Below are positions 18,217-26,207 of a stretch of 64,000 nucleotides of DNA, piece by piece (the first letter of the stretch is position 1; every line of letters begins with the position of its first letter). Below the pieces are notes generated by a model that worked only from the letters and a program-made list of their open reading frames with translations, was not told the origin of the DNA and ran no database searches. The stretch lies in the NCBI GenBank assembly GCA_963739005.1, contig CAVTYQ010000002.1:1116001-1180000 (forward strand), read 5' to 3'. The DNA is from DASWJZ01 sp963739005 (GTDB taxonomy: Bacteria > Pseudomonadota > Alphaproteobacteria > Rhizobiales > Afifellaceae). Both the position numbers and the translations under genes were made by a program.

Positions 18217-18241
18217 TTACAAATCGTCAACCATACGTCAC

Positions 18242-19099
18242 ATGAGCAACGGTCCGGCGCCACCCGTCGCAGAGGCGATACGCGATCGCCTGCAGCAGCT
18301 CACGGCTTCCGAACGCCGGGCAGCGCGCGCGCTTCTCGCCAACTACCCGATGCTCGGGCTTGAGACGGTAGCGGAATTCTCGGCGCGAAGCGGTGTCAGT
18401 TCGCCGACCATCTTGCGTTTCGTCGGACGGCTCGGCTTCGGCACCTACGCCGATTTCCAGCGCCGGCTGCGTGAGGAGGTCGAGGCGCAGCTGAAATCGC
18501 CGCTTGCCAAGGCCGAGCCGCCGGCCGCGCGCGGCGAGCTGCGCTCCCACTCCGCCTTCGCGGCCTCCGTCTGCGAGAACATCGCCGAGACTTTCCGCCA
18601 CATGCCGGCGGGCGAGTTCGAGGCGGTGGTCGCGCTGATCGCGGATTCCAAGCGCCCGCTGCATCTCCTCGGGGGACGCTTCACCGACTCGATCGCCCGC
18701 TACATGGCCGCGCATCTCAGAATCCTGCGCGGCGACGTCGGACACATTGCCGGGCAGCCGGACAATTGGCGCGACCAGCTGATCGACTTCGGGCGTAAGG
18801 ACGTGCTCGTCCTCTTCGATATCCGCCGCTATCAGGAGGACCTGGTGGCGTTCGCCAAAGCGGCGGCGGACCGGCAGGCGGCAGTCGTGCTCCTCACCGA
18901 TCAGTGGCTCTCACCGATCGCGCGCTTCGCGCTCCACGTTCTGCCGGCGCGCATCCAGGTGCCGTCGGCGTGGGATTCGAGCGCCGCGCTGCTGGCCGTC
19001 GCGGAGGCGCTGATCGCCGCCGTGACCGCGCGGACCTGGCGGCTTTCACAGGCGCGGATACGGGCGCTCGAGCAGCTTCGGCTCGCGGACGAAGGGTAA
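18242..19099 (+). CDS. MurR/RpiR family transcriptional regulator
   Basis: A 285-residue regulator. The N-terminal RpiR-type helix-turn-helix covers about residues 1-80 (LTASERRAARALL, TVAEFSARSGVSSPTILRFVGRLGFGTYADFQRRLREE). A SIS domain follows at about 115-260 (RPLHLLGGRFTDSIARYMAAHL, DVLVLFDIRRYQEDLVAFAKAA). SIS domains in this family bind phosphosugars, but RpiR proteins also control other catabolic clusters. The ATG at 18242 is used because upstream in-frame codons do not match the family. It is transcribed away from the putative ethanolamine operon and probably controls it. Confidence 0.92.
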   Translation: MSNGPAPPVAEAIRDRLQQLTASERRAARALLANYPMLGLETVAEFSARSGVSSPTILRFVGRLGFGTYADFQRRLREEVEAQLKSPLAKAEPPAARGELRSHSAFAASVCENIAETFRHMPAGEFEAVVALIADSKRPLHLLGGRFTDSIARYMAAHLRILRGDVGHIAGQPDNWRDQLIDFGRKDVLVLFDIRRYQEDLVAFAKAAADRQAAVVLLTDQWLSPIARFALHVLPARIQVPSAWDSSAALLAVAEALIAAVTARTWRLSQARIRALEQLRLADEG

Positions 19100-19195
19100 C
19101 CGGCGAGCCGCCCGTTTGCGCTACAGTCTCTCCGGGCATATGTCTTTGGCCCGCAATTCATGGTAAGCCCTTCGCGGGGCGTCAGGTCCAAAGCC

Positions 19196-19681
19196 ATGCG
19201 ACTGACCAAGCAAACCAGCTACGCGTTGCGCATCCTGCTTCACTGCGCGCTTCGCCCGGGCGAGCAGATGAAGGCGGCCGACGTCGCCAAGGCCTACAAC
19301 ATCACCGAGTTCAACGTCCTGAAGATCATCCCGCTCCTCGTCCACGGCGGCTTCATCAAGACGATGCGCGGGCGGCGCGGCGGACTGCGGCTCGCGCGCC
19401 CGGCAACCGAAATCCGCATCGGCGACGTGGTGCGCCTGACCGAGGAGACGCGCATCCAGGCGGATTGCTTCGGCCAGCTCCACGACGAGTGCCTGATCCA
19501 GCCGGCCGCCCCGATCAACCGCATCTTCGACAACGCGCTCGCCGCCTTCATCGAGGTGCTCGACCAGCACACGCTGCAGGACCTCGTATCGGCGCGCCCC
19601 CCCGCGCACGAGCTTCGGCCGGGGCAGCGGGCCGCGGCCTTCGATATCGACGCGATTCTCGTCAGCGGGACACGCAACTAG
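19196..19681 (+). CDS. Rrf2 family transcriptional regulator with two of three cluster cysteines
   Basis: A 161-residue Rrf2-type winged-helix protein (MRLTKQTSYALRILLHCA, then the YNITEFNVLKIIPLLVHGGFIKTMRGRRGGLRLA reading head). Members such as NsrR, IscR and RirA bind an Fe-S cluster through three cysteines in the 90-105 region. Here Cys91 and Cys99 are present but the third position, near 105, is PAAP. It may use another ligand, as IscR uses a His, or sense something else. ATG at 19196 is used; an in-frame ATG at 19160 would add 12 residues. It converges on the epimerase gene with no spacing, giving no clue to its regulon. Confidence 0.88.
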   Translation: MRLTKQTSYALRILLHCALRPGEQMKAADVAKAYNITEFNVLKIIPLLVHGGFIKTMRGRRGGLRLARPATEIRIGDVVRLTEETRIQADCFGQLHDECLIQPAAPINRIFDNALAAFIEVLDQHTLQDLVSARPPAHELRPGQRAAAFDIDAILVSGTRN

Positions 19682-19682
19682 T

Positions 19683-20573
19683 CTAGCGCACCGCGGCGAC
19701 GAGTTCCGCGATCGTCCCTTCGAATCGTTCCCGGCCGCCGAAACGAACGCCGAGCGCTTTCAGCGCGTCGGAGCGCATCACGCCTTTTGGCGCCGGCGCC
19801 CCCGCCGGAAGCGGCCCTCCGATTCCCGCGACCTTCTGGACGATGCCGACGATGTCGCGTGTCGAGACGACAATGTCGCTGCAATTGAAGGCACGGCCGG
19901 CGACCTCTTGCGGCTCGGCGATGAGAAGCTGCAAGACCAACTCGGCCACATCGTCGCCGTGCACCTCGGTTCCGGCGCGCGGCTCGATCGGCTCGCCGCG
20001 AAGCGCCCGGTCGACAAGCGCAAACCATTTGCTGCGATCGGGCGGCGTGACCATTCCGTAGACGCCGGTCGGGCGGACCGCCGCGATCGGCCAGCCCTCG
20101 TGGCCGAAGCTGCGCACGAAAGCTTCGAGCGCGACCTTCGCCGCGCCGTAGTGCGTGTCCGGTGCGACCGTCGCGTCGTCGGCGATTACGCCATCGATCG
20201 ACGCGCCGAACACGGCCCGGCTGGAGAGGACGACGGCGCGCGCGACGCCCGCCTTTTGCGCCGTCGCCAGGAGCGAAAGGCTGCCGCCGACATTCGTCCT
20301 GAGATAGGCCGCAAGGTCGTCCCCCTCCCCACCGCGATAGCGCCCGGGGAGATGTTCAAGCGCCGCGTGGACGAGCATGTCCGCGCCATCGACCAGCGCC
20401 ACCGCGGCAACAGGCGCGGCGAGGTCGCCCTCGATCCATTCGATTTCACCGGGAAGCCCGCGAAGGTCGGAGGACGGGCGTCGCCAGGCGCGCACGCTCA
20501 TCCCGGCTTCGATCAGTCGCTTGACAATGAACCGGCCGACATAGCCCGTCGCACCGGTCACGGCGACCTTCAC
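19683..20573 (-). CDS. NAD-dependent epimerase/dehydratase (extended SDR)
   Basis: A 296-residue SDR enzyme starting at a GTG that overlaps the preceding stop as GTGA. The Rossmann fingerprint VTGATGYVGRF is at residues 5-15. The catalytic Ser/Tyr/Lys would be in LSSRAVFG and the HYGAAKVALE (YxxxK) motif. Later segments (RPTGVYGMVTPPDRSKWFALVDRALRG) fit nucleotide-sugar epimerases. It is coupled to the GT8 glycosyltransferase and may supply or modify its sugar donor or product. The substrate cannot be named from sequence. Confidence 0.9.
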   Translation of the reverse strand: MKVAVTGATGYVGRFIVKRLIEAGMSVRAWRRPSSDLRGLPGEIEWIEGDLAAPVAAVALVDGADMLVHAALEHLPGRYRGGEGDDLAAYLRTNVGGSLSLLATAQKAGVARAVVLSSRAVFGASIDGVIADDATVAPDTHYGAAKVALEAFVRSFGHEGWPIAAVRPTGVYGMVTPPDRSKWFALVDRALRGEPIEPRAGTEVHGDDVAELVLQLLIAEPQEVAGRAFNCSDIVVSTRDIVGIVQKVAGIGGPLPAGAPAPKGVMRSDALKALGVRFGGRERFEGTIAELVAAVR

Positions 20574-21424
20574 GCAATCCTGTCCTTGGCGCGTTTGGGC
20601 GGGACGACGGGCAGATCCTCGGGCGGCGCTTCGCCTTCGAACATGCGCCACCAGAGATCGATCACGGGCTTGAGCCGGTCGCGCTTCGGGTTCTCCGCCG
20701 ACCACGGCTTCTCATACTGATAGTGCACCACGCGAATGCTCTTCCACACCCACAGCTCCGGCAGGTTGAAGTAGACGTACTGCATGGTGTTGAACGTGTA
20801 AGGCAGCTTGTGCCAGTCGGGGAACGCGGCCTCCAGGAAGGTCTGGTCTGTGCGCCGCCAGAAGACGCCCGGCTGGTCGAGCCGCTCCACCAGCAACTCG
20901 TAGGTCGAGAGATTCGGCTCGGCGACGAAGACCCCAGAGTTCAGGCGGTGGAAGTCGGCAAGCGTCTCATAGACGTTCGGCGCGCCGGCGAACTCAGGAT
21001 AGCCGAACAGCATGTCGATCGGCTTCACGACAAGCGAGTCGGCGTCGAGAAAGACGATCTTCTCGTACTCGGCGAGCTTCCAAAGCTCGAGCTTGCAGAA
21101 ATTGTCGATCGGATCGTGGAAGGCCGGCTTGTTCCCCTTGTTGAAGGGGGCGGCGCGATGCAGCGCCTCGCGGCTGTGCCGCTCGCGGAACGCATCGGAG
21201 AGGCGCGGCTGCTCGACCGGCACGATCCGGCAGCCCTCGCGCTGAAGTTCGTCGAGATGTTCTGCATCGCCCGTCGCAAGCACGACGAGCGGCGCGTCGG
21301 TGCGGGTCCAGCGGAGCGATCGTGCGAGCGCAAGCGCCCCGCGACCGTATTCCTCGTTGGTGACGAGCGTCGCGTAGGCGCGGCGTGCGGTCGCCGGCTC
21401 CCGTCCCTTGTCGCGCCGATTCAA
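20570..21424 (-). CDS. Glycosyltransferase family 8 (glycogenin/galactinol synthase-like)
   Basis: A 284-residue cytoplasmic GT-A fold enzyme. It begins ATLVTNEEYGRGALALARSL and carries the metal-binding DxD in EKIVFLDADSLVV, followed by LNSGVFVAEPN, LPYTFNTMQYVYFNLPELW and HYQYEKPW, all GT8 signatures of the galactinol synthase/glycogenin branch. It transfers sugar from a UDP donor. The TTG at 21424 is the best start: GAGGAGGGG stands 4 nt upstream and the domain begins soon after. Translation is coupled to the epimerase. A surface-glycan or compatible-solute role is possible. Confidence 0.87.
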   Translation of the reverse strand: MNRRDKGREPATARRAYATLVTNEEYGRGALALARSLRWTRTDAPLVVLATGDAEHLDELQREGCRIVPVEQPRLSDAFRERHSREALHRAAPFNKGNKPAFHDPIDNFCKLELWKLAEYEKIVFLDADSLVVKPIDMLFGYPEFAGAPNVYETLADFHRLNSGVFVAEPNLSTYELLVERLDQPGVFWRRTDQTFLEAAFPDWHKLPYTFNTMQYVYFNLPELWVWKSIRVVHYQYEKPWSAENPKRDRLKPVIDLWWRMFEGEAPPEDLPVVPPKRAKDRIA

Positions 21425-21538
21425 AGACCCCTCCTCGAATCGCCCCAGCCCGACGCCTTCATTCCTAAAGCACGCCGGGCCGCCAAGCCACGGGAAAGAA
21501 GCCGCTCCCAGCGGCAAGGTTCCCGTCTTGCGCTGAAT

Positions 21539-21991
21539 TCAGCCCTTTCCGGGCGCTTCGGCAAGGTGGACCCGATCCGCCGGCGGCAGCGCGATCAGCG
21601 CGTCGTAGGTCGCCTTTTGCACCGCTTCCTGCATGGCGGAGGCGGCGGCGCGGAGCGCGGCGAGGCGCTCGTCGATGGTGGCGCGGTCCGGCTCCGGCGC
21701 GGCGGCGAGGCGCATGATCTCATCGCGCATGTCGCGCATCGCCTTGATCCGCTGCTCCAGGTCTGGGCCGAGGGGTTTCAATTGGCCCGCGATCCGATCG
21801 GCCGCTTCGTGCGGCAAGCGCTCGTCGAAGCGCCGAAGCTCGAAAGTGGCGAGGCGCTCGCCGGAGAAACGGTGGTGAGGCTCCAGCCAGTCGACGACGA
21901 ACATCCCGACGAAGAAGCCGTTGAGGACGAGCGAGGCGACAAGCGCGATGGCCGGCCAGCGCCTGCGCAGGATTGCAAGCGAGCCGCTCAT
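21539..21991 (-). CDS. Periplasmic metal-sensor-like protein (CnrX/Spy-type helical)
   Basis: A 150-residue protein with one N-terminal membrane helix (about 12-34) and a charged, mostly helical periplasmic domain (RRFDERLPHEAADRIAGQL, MRDMRDEIMRLAAAPEPDRATIDERLAALR). This matches the heavy-metal resistance/periplasmic sensor family (CnrX-like). Possible metal ligands include His39-His40 near the membrane, one more His and several Met residues. Its ATG overlaps the stop of the upstream small membrane protein (ATGA). Together with that protein and the ECF sigma factor it forms a three-gene sensing module. Confidence 0.75.
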   Translation of the reverse strand: MSGSLAILRRRWPAIALVASLVLNGFFVGMFVVDWLEPHHRFSGERLATFELRRFDERLPHEAADRIAGQLKPLGPDLEQRIKAMRDMRDEIMRLAAAPEPDRATIDERLAALRAAASAMQEAVQKATYDALIALPPADRVHLAEAPGKG

Positions 21992-22281
21992 TGCGCGTCC
22001 GCTCCGTCGAGCGGGTAGAGCGGATCGATGATGGCGACGTCGAACGAATCGGCGGCTTGCTGCATGAGGGCGAGGTCGACCGCGCCGCCCAACATGCCCG
22101 CGACGAGGACGGCGGCAGCGACGCGCCGCCAATGAATGCCGGCGAGGACGTCGCCGGAGCGCCGCGTGAGCACGTTGCGACGCACGCGATCGAGTGCGCC
22201 CGATTTCCTGATCTCGGCGTCAAGGGAAGCCCCGTAGGCGTCGATCCGGGCAACAAGGCCGTCGCGAGCGGGCTCAGTCAT
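21988..22281 (-). CDS. Small single-pass membrane protein, probable anti-sigma factor
   Basis: A 97-residue protein with a cytoplasmic N-terminal half of about 52 residues, one membrane helix (about 53-73) and a short acidic tail outside. Size and topology resemble CnrY, the anti-sigma factor of the Cnr system, although I see no sequence signature that proves it. Its start overlaps the sigma factor stop by 8 bp and its stop overlaps the sensor gene by 4 bp, so the three products are made together. Confidence 0.7.
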   Translation of the reverse strand: MTEPARDGLVARIDAYGASLDAEIRKSGALDRVRRNVLTRRSGDVLAGIHWRRVAAAVLVAGMLGGAVDLALMQQAADSFDVAIIDPLYPLDGADAQ

Positions 22282-22837
22282 CGTCGCCCTCCTCGTTGAG
22301 CCAGCGCCGCAATCGCCGGCGCGCGCGTGCGAGCATCGATTCGAAGGCGGTCTCGCTCACACCCATCACCTCGGCGGATTCGCGCTGCGGCAGACCCTGG
22401 ACGTGAAAGAGCAGGACCGCGGTCCGTTGCCGCGCCGGCAGCCGCTCGATGGCGGCCGCGACCGAAAGCGCGGTTTCGGTGCGGACAAGCGCCGCATCCG
22501 CCGGCTCCGATTCGTCGGCCAATCCCTCAAGCGCCGTTTCGTCCACAAACGCACGGCGGCGGCGCAGGCTGTCGATCGCGCGGTTGTAGCAGACGCGGTG
22601 CAGCCACGTGCTCACCCGTGCGTCCGGCGTCCAGCGCGCCGCGTTCTCCCAGAGGCGGATCAGCGTGTCCTGCACCACGTCTTCCGCTTCATCGAGGCTG
22701 CCGAGCATACCGTGGGCGAAGCGCAGGAGGCGTGGCGCCTCGCGGTCTATGAGGCGCTGGAGCGCGGCGGTGTTGCCTGCGGCGATCGCGCGCATCTCCT
22801 GGCGTTCGACCGCGCCGCGGTCCTCGTCGTTGGCCAC
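22274..22837 (-). CDS. ECF (sigma-70 family) RNA polymerase sigma factor
   Basis: A 187-residue group IV sigma factor. Region 2 is LIDREAPRLLRFAHGMLGSLDEAEDVVQDTLIRLWENAARW and region 4 is AAIERLPARQRTAVLLFHVQGLPQRESAEVMGVSETAFESMLARARRRLR. The GTG at 22837 is preferred because AGGA lies 6 nt upstream; an ATG at 22879 would add 14 residues. It is followed by a putative anti-sigma and a periplasmic sensor and preceded by an RND pump in the same direction, a layout reminiscent of cnrYXH-CBAT. Confidence 0.92.
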   Translation of the reverse strand: MANDEDRGAVERQEMRAIAAGNTAALQRLIDREAPRLLRFAHGMLGSLDEAEDVVQDTLIRLWENAARWTPDARVSTWLHRVCYNRAIDSLRRRRAFVDETALEGLADESEPADAALVRTETALSVAAAIERLPARQRTAVLLFHVQGLPQRESAEVMGVSETAFESMLARARRRLRRWLNEEGDDD

Positions 22838-23009
22838 AGGACATCCTGCCTCAAATGCCGGACGCAAAGCATGAAGCATCCGCGCCTGAACCGCGAGTGA
22901 ACTGCGCGCGCTCCGAACGCGCCGCGACGGCCCCACGCGGCGGCGGAAGTCCGCTCCGCCAGCGATGCGATCAAAATCAAGGGGGAAAGCAAGCGCCGCG
23001 GCCATCGCC

Positions 23010-26000
23010 CTACTCCGCCGCGACCGTGTGCGGTATGGCGCGCCGCTCTCCGCCGAGGAGAAGGTCGGCGTCGGCGACCTCGCCGAGTTCTGCCGCAAGA
23101 CGCTCCGTCTGCGCCGACCGCGGCTGTGCGAAGCGCGCGAGCAGTACATATGCGACCGGCGTCACGAACAGTGTGATCAACACCGCGAAACCGAGCCCGC
23201 CGACCACGATCCAGCCGAGCGCCTGCCGCGCCTCGGCGCCGGCGCCGCCCATCAGCACCAGCGGCACGCCGCCCGCTACCGTCGCGATCATGGTCATGAC
23301 CACGGGCCGGAGCCGAATGCGACACGCTTCGCGGATCGCATCCTCGATGCGGAACCCGCGCTCGCGCAGCTGGTTGGCGAACTCCACGATCAGGATGCCG
23401 TTCTTGGCCATGATGCCGACCAGCATCACGAGGCCGATCTGGCTGTAGATGTTGAGCGAGCCGCCGGAGAGCGCGATCGCGAAGACCGCCGCTGCGAGCC
23501 CGAACGGCACGGTGAACATGATGATGACGGCGCTGGTGAAACTCTCGAACTGCGCCGCGAGCACCAAGAGAACGACGACGAGGGCGAAGCCGAACGTCAG
23601 GGCGACGCCGCTCGACGTCTCGTTCAGCGCCGCCGCCTCGCCGAGATAGCGGATGCCCATGTCGGGCGCGAGGTGCGTGGCGGCGACCTTCTCGAGATCG
23701 TTCATCGCATGGCGGAGGTCGACGCCCGGTTTCAGCGTGGCGGTGATCGGAACGGCGCGGCGCTGTCCCTCGCGCGGCAGTTCCGGCGCCACGGCCTGCT
23801 CGACCACCGTGACGAAGGAGGCGAGCGGCACCATGCGGCCCGACGCGGTCCGCACGAAGATGTTTTCAAGGTCGCCCGGATCGTCGATCAGGCCGTCCGG
23901 AGCCTGCACGCGCACCGGAATGGCGTCGCCGCCGACATAGAATTTTCCGATCTCCTTGCCGTCGAGAAGGGTGGAGAGCGATGTGCCGAGGGCGTCGACG
24001 GAAACGCCGAGGTCGGACGCCCGTTGGCGGTCGATCGCGATCGAAAGCTCCGGCTGCGTCGTGTCGTAGCTCAGCGAAACTGTATCGAAGCTCGGCTCGT
24101 CCTCGAGCGCATGCTGCAACTCGATAGCCTTGTCGGCGAGCGTCGCGTAGTCGTTGCCGATGATTGCGAAGCGCAGGCCCTGCCCGCCGCCACGGATGCC
24201 GAGGCTGTTGGCCGTGCGCGTCGATATCTGCACGCCGGCGATCTTCTGCAGCCGCGGATTGAGCTCGCGAACGATGTCCTGCGAGCTCCGCATCCGCTCC
24301 TCCCAAGGGGCGAGCGTCAACGCCACGAAGCCGGAATTGGGATTGAACATGCCGGCGAGGAGAAAGACGTTCGTCACTTCGCCGCTCTTCACGAGCGGCG
24401 CCACCGCGGCCTCGATCTGCCGCATCTGGGTATCCATGAAGTCGACGCTGACGCCTTGCGGCGCGCTGACCGAGATCGGGATGAAGCCGCGATCCTCGTT
24501 CGGCGTCAGCTGCTCGGGAAGCTGCGTGTAGACGAACGCCGCGACGCCGGCGAAGACGAGCGCACCCGCCACCACGAGAAACGGTGCAGCAAGCGCCCGG
24601 GCAAGCAGGCGGTGATAGAGGTTCTCGAAGCCGGCGCCGACGATGCCGAGACGCCTGAGCAGCGGGTTCCTGAGGTAGGCGGTCTCGCCCTCATGTTCGC
24701 GCAGGATACGGGAGGCGAGCATCGGGCAGAGGGTGAGCGCCACGAAGGCGGAGAGCCCGACGGCGAAGGCCATGACGAAGCCGAACTCGGAGAAGAGTCG
24801 GCCCGCTGTGCCCCGGAAGAAGGAGATCGGAATGAAGACTGCGGCGAGTGTCGCGGTTGTCGCGATCACCGCGAAGAACACCTGCTTCGCCCCCAGCACC
24901 GCGGCGGCGCGCGCACCCATTCCCATCGCCCGGTGGCGCTCGATGTTTTCCAGGACCACGATCGAGTCGTCGACGACGAGGCCGGTCGCCAGCACGATCG
25001 CGAGCAGCGTCAGGATGTTGATGGAGAAACCGGCGAGATAGATCGCCGCGAGCGTGCCGATCAGCGCGATCGGCACGGTCACTGCCGGGATGATCGTCGC
25101 TCGCATCGAGCGCAGGAACACGAAGATTACCGCCACGACGATGAGCGTCGCCTCGAACAGCGTCTCCAGCACCTTCTCAAGCGCGCCGCCGATGAAGGTG
25201 GAATCGTCGGAGGTGACGCGGATGTGGACGCCGGGCGGCAGCGAGCGGTCGAGCTCGGCGACCGCCCTGCGTACCCCCGCGGAGATGTCGAGCGTATTCG
25301 ACTGCGCCTGCCGCACGATGCCGAGCCCGACGCCCGTCTGCCCGTTGATGCGGATCGCGCTCGTCTCCTCGGCCGGACCGAAGATCACGTCGGCGATGTC
25401 GCCGACGCGTGTCGATTTGTTGATCTGGATCGCCTCGATGTCGGCGGCGCTCTTCACGCTCGCGTCGGCACGCACCAGCAGCGACTGATCACCGGCCGAA
25501 AGATTGCCGGCGGGGACATCGGAAGCGACCGTCGCCAGCGCATCGGAAAGATCGATGACGGAGAGGCCGCGCGCCGCCATCGCGTTCGGGTCGATGAGCA
25601 CGCGGACGAGCGGCTGTCGGTCGCCGAACTCGGTCACGTCGGCGACGCCTTCAACGGCAGCCAGCCGGTCGACGACGCTATCCTCCACGAGCCGCGTCAG
25701 ATCCTGGATGGACATGTTCTGCGCGGTGACAGCGAGGCGCATGATCGCGTCGGAATTGTCGTCGGCCTTCACGATCGTGATGCCGTCGACGCCGTCGGGA
25801 AGCTGTCGCTCGGCGTTGCCGACGGCGTCGCGGAGGTCGTTCGCCGCCACGTTGATGTCGACGGATTCGTTGAACTCGACCACCACGCGGCTCGACCCCG
25901 AGCGGCTCGAGGAAGAGATCGATTTCACTCCAGGTACGCGCGAGGCGGCGCCTTCCAGGATGTCGGTCACCTGCCGGTCGATCGTCTCCGGCGTCGCGCC

Positions 26001-26123
26001 GTCATAGTTTGCGCGGATGGTGATGACCGGGCTGTCGACGTCCGGCAGCTCGCGGATCTCGACGCCGCGGAAGGCGGCGAGTCCGGCGATCACGATCAGA
26101 AGATTGGCGACGATCGCGAGCAC
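23010..26123 (-). CDS. RND efflux permease (HAE-1 type)
   Basis: An inner-membrane proton-driven pump of about 1037 residues from this start. It has the 12-helix, two-large-loop plan. Helix 4 carries GLVVDDSIVVLENIERH, the two-Asp motif of multidrug (HAE-1) pumps rather than the heavy-metal class. The nearest in-frame start codon is GTG at 26123, but 18 more family-like codons (…ISALSVRRP, the usual N-terminal helix) lie upstream, beginning with ATA at 26177 and without any ATG, GTG or TTG. Removing one G next to the out-of-frame ATG at 26175 would restore an ideal start. The gene follows its adaptor protein in the same frame. Confidence 0.9.
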   Translation of the reverse strand: MLAIVANLLIVIAGLAAFRGVEIRELPDVDSPVITIRANYDGATPETIDRQVTDILEGAASRVPGVKSISSSSRSGSSRVVVEFNESVDINVAANDLRDAVGNAERQLPDGVDGITIVKADDNSDAIMRLAVTAQNMSIQDLTRLVEDSVVDRLAAVEGVADVTEFGDRQPLVRVLIDPNAMAARGLSVIDLSDALATVASDVPAGNLSAGDQSLLVRADASVKSAADIEAIQINKSTRVGDIADVIFGPAEETSAIRINGQTGVGLGIVRQAQSNTLDISAGVRRAVAELDRSLPPGVHIRVTSDDSTFIGGALEKVLETLFEATLIVVAVIFVFLRSMRATIIPAVTVPIALIGTLAAIYLAGFSINILTLLAIVLATGLVVDDSIVVLENIERHRAMGMGARAAAVLGAKQVFFAVIATTATLAAVFIPISFFRGTAGRLFSEFGFVMAFAVGLSAFVALTLCPMLASRILREHEGETAYLRNPLLRRLGIVGAGFENLYHRLLARALAAPFLVVAGALVFAGVAAFVYTQLPEQLTPNEDRGFIPISVSAPQGVSVDFMDTQMRQIEAAVAPLVKSGEVTNVFLLAGMFNPNSGFVALTLAPWEERMRSSQDIVRELNPRLQKIAGVQISTRTANSLGIRGGGQGLRFAIIGNDYATLADKAIELQHALEDEPSFDTVSLSYDTTQPELSIAIDRQRASDLGVSVDALGTSLSTLLDGKEIGKFYVGGDAIPVRVQAPDGLIDDPGDLENIFVRTASGRMVPLASFVTVVEQAVAPELPREGQRRAVPITATLKPGVDLRHAMNDLEKVAATHLAPDMGIRYLGEAAALNETSSGVALTFGFALVVVLLVLAAQFESFTSAVIIMFTVPFGLAAAVFAIALSGGSLNIYSQIGLVMLVGIMAKNGILIVEFANQLRERGFRIEDAIREACRIRLRPVVMTMIATVAGGVPLVLMGGAGAEARQALGWIVVGGLGFAVLITLFVTPVAYVLLARFAQPRSAQTERLAAELGEVADADLLLGGERRAIPHTVAAE

Positions 26124-26207
26124 CGGCCGGCGGACAGAAAGCGCTGAGATGCCCTTGGTCGCCTCGGCGAGCCATATCCGCGCGTCTTCGAGTTCTCGCC
26201 ACCGCCC

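Noticed and set aside
22965..26147. A 1060-codon open frame on the plus strand opposite the RND permease
   Set aside because: Its translation is rich in Arg, Asp and His with no recognisable domain, while the opposite strand encodes a full RND pump. It is a shadow of high-GC codon use.
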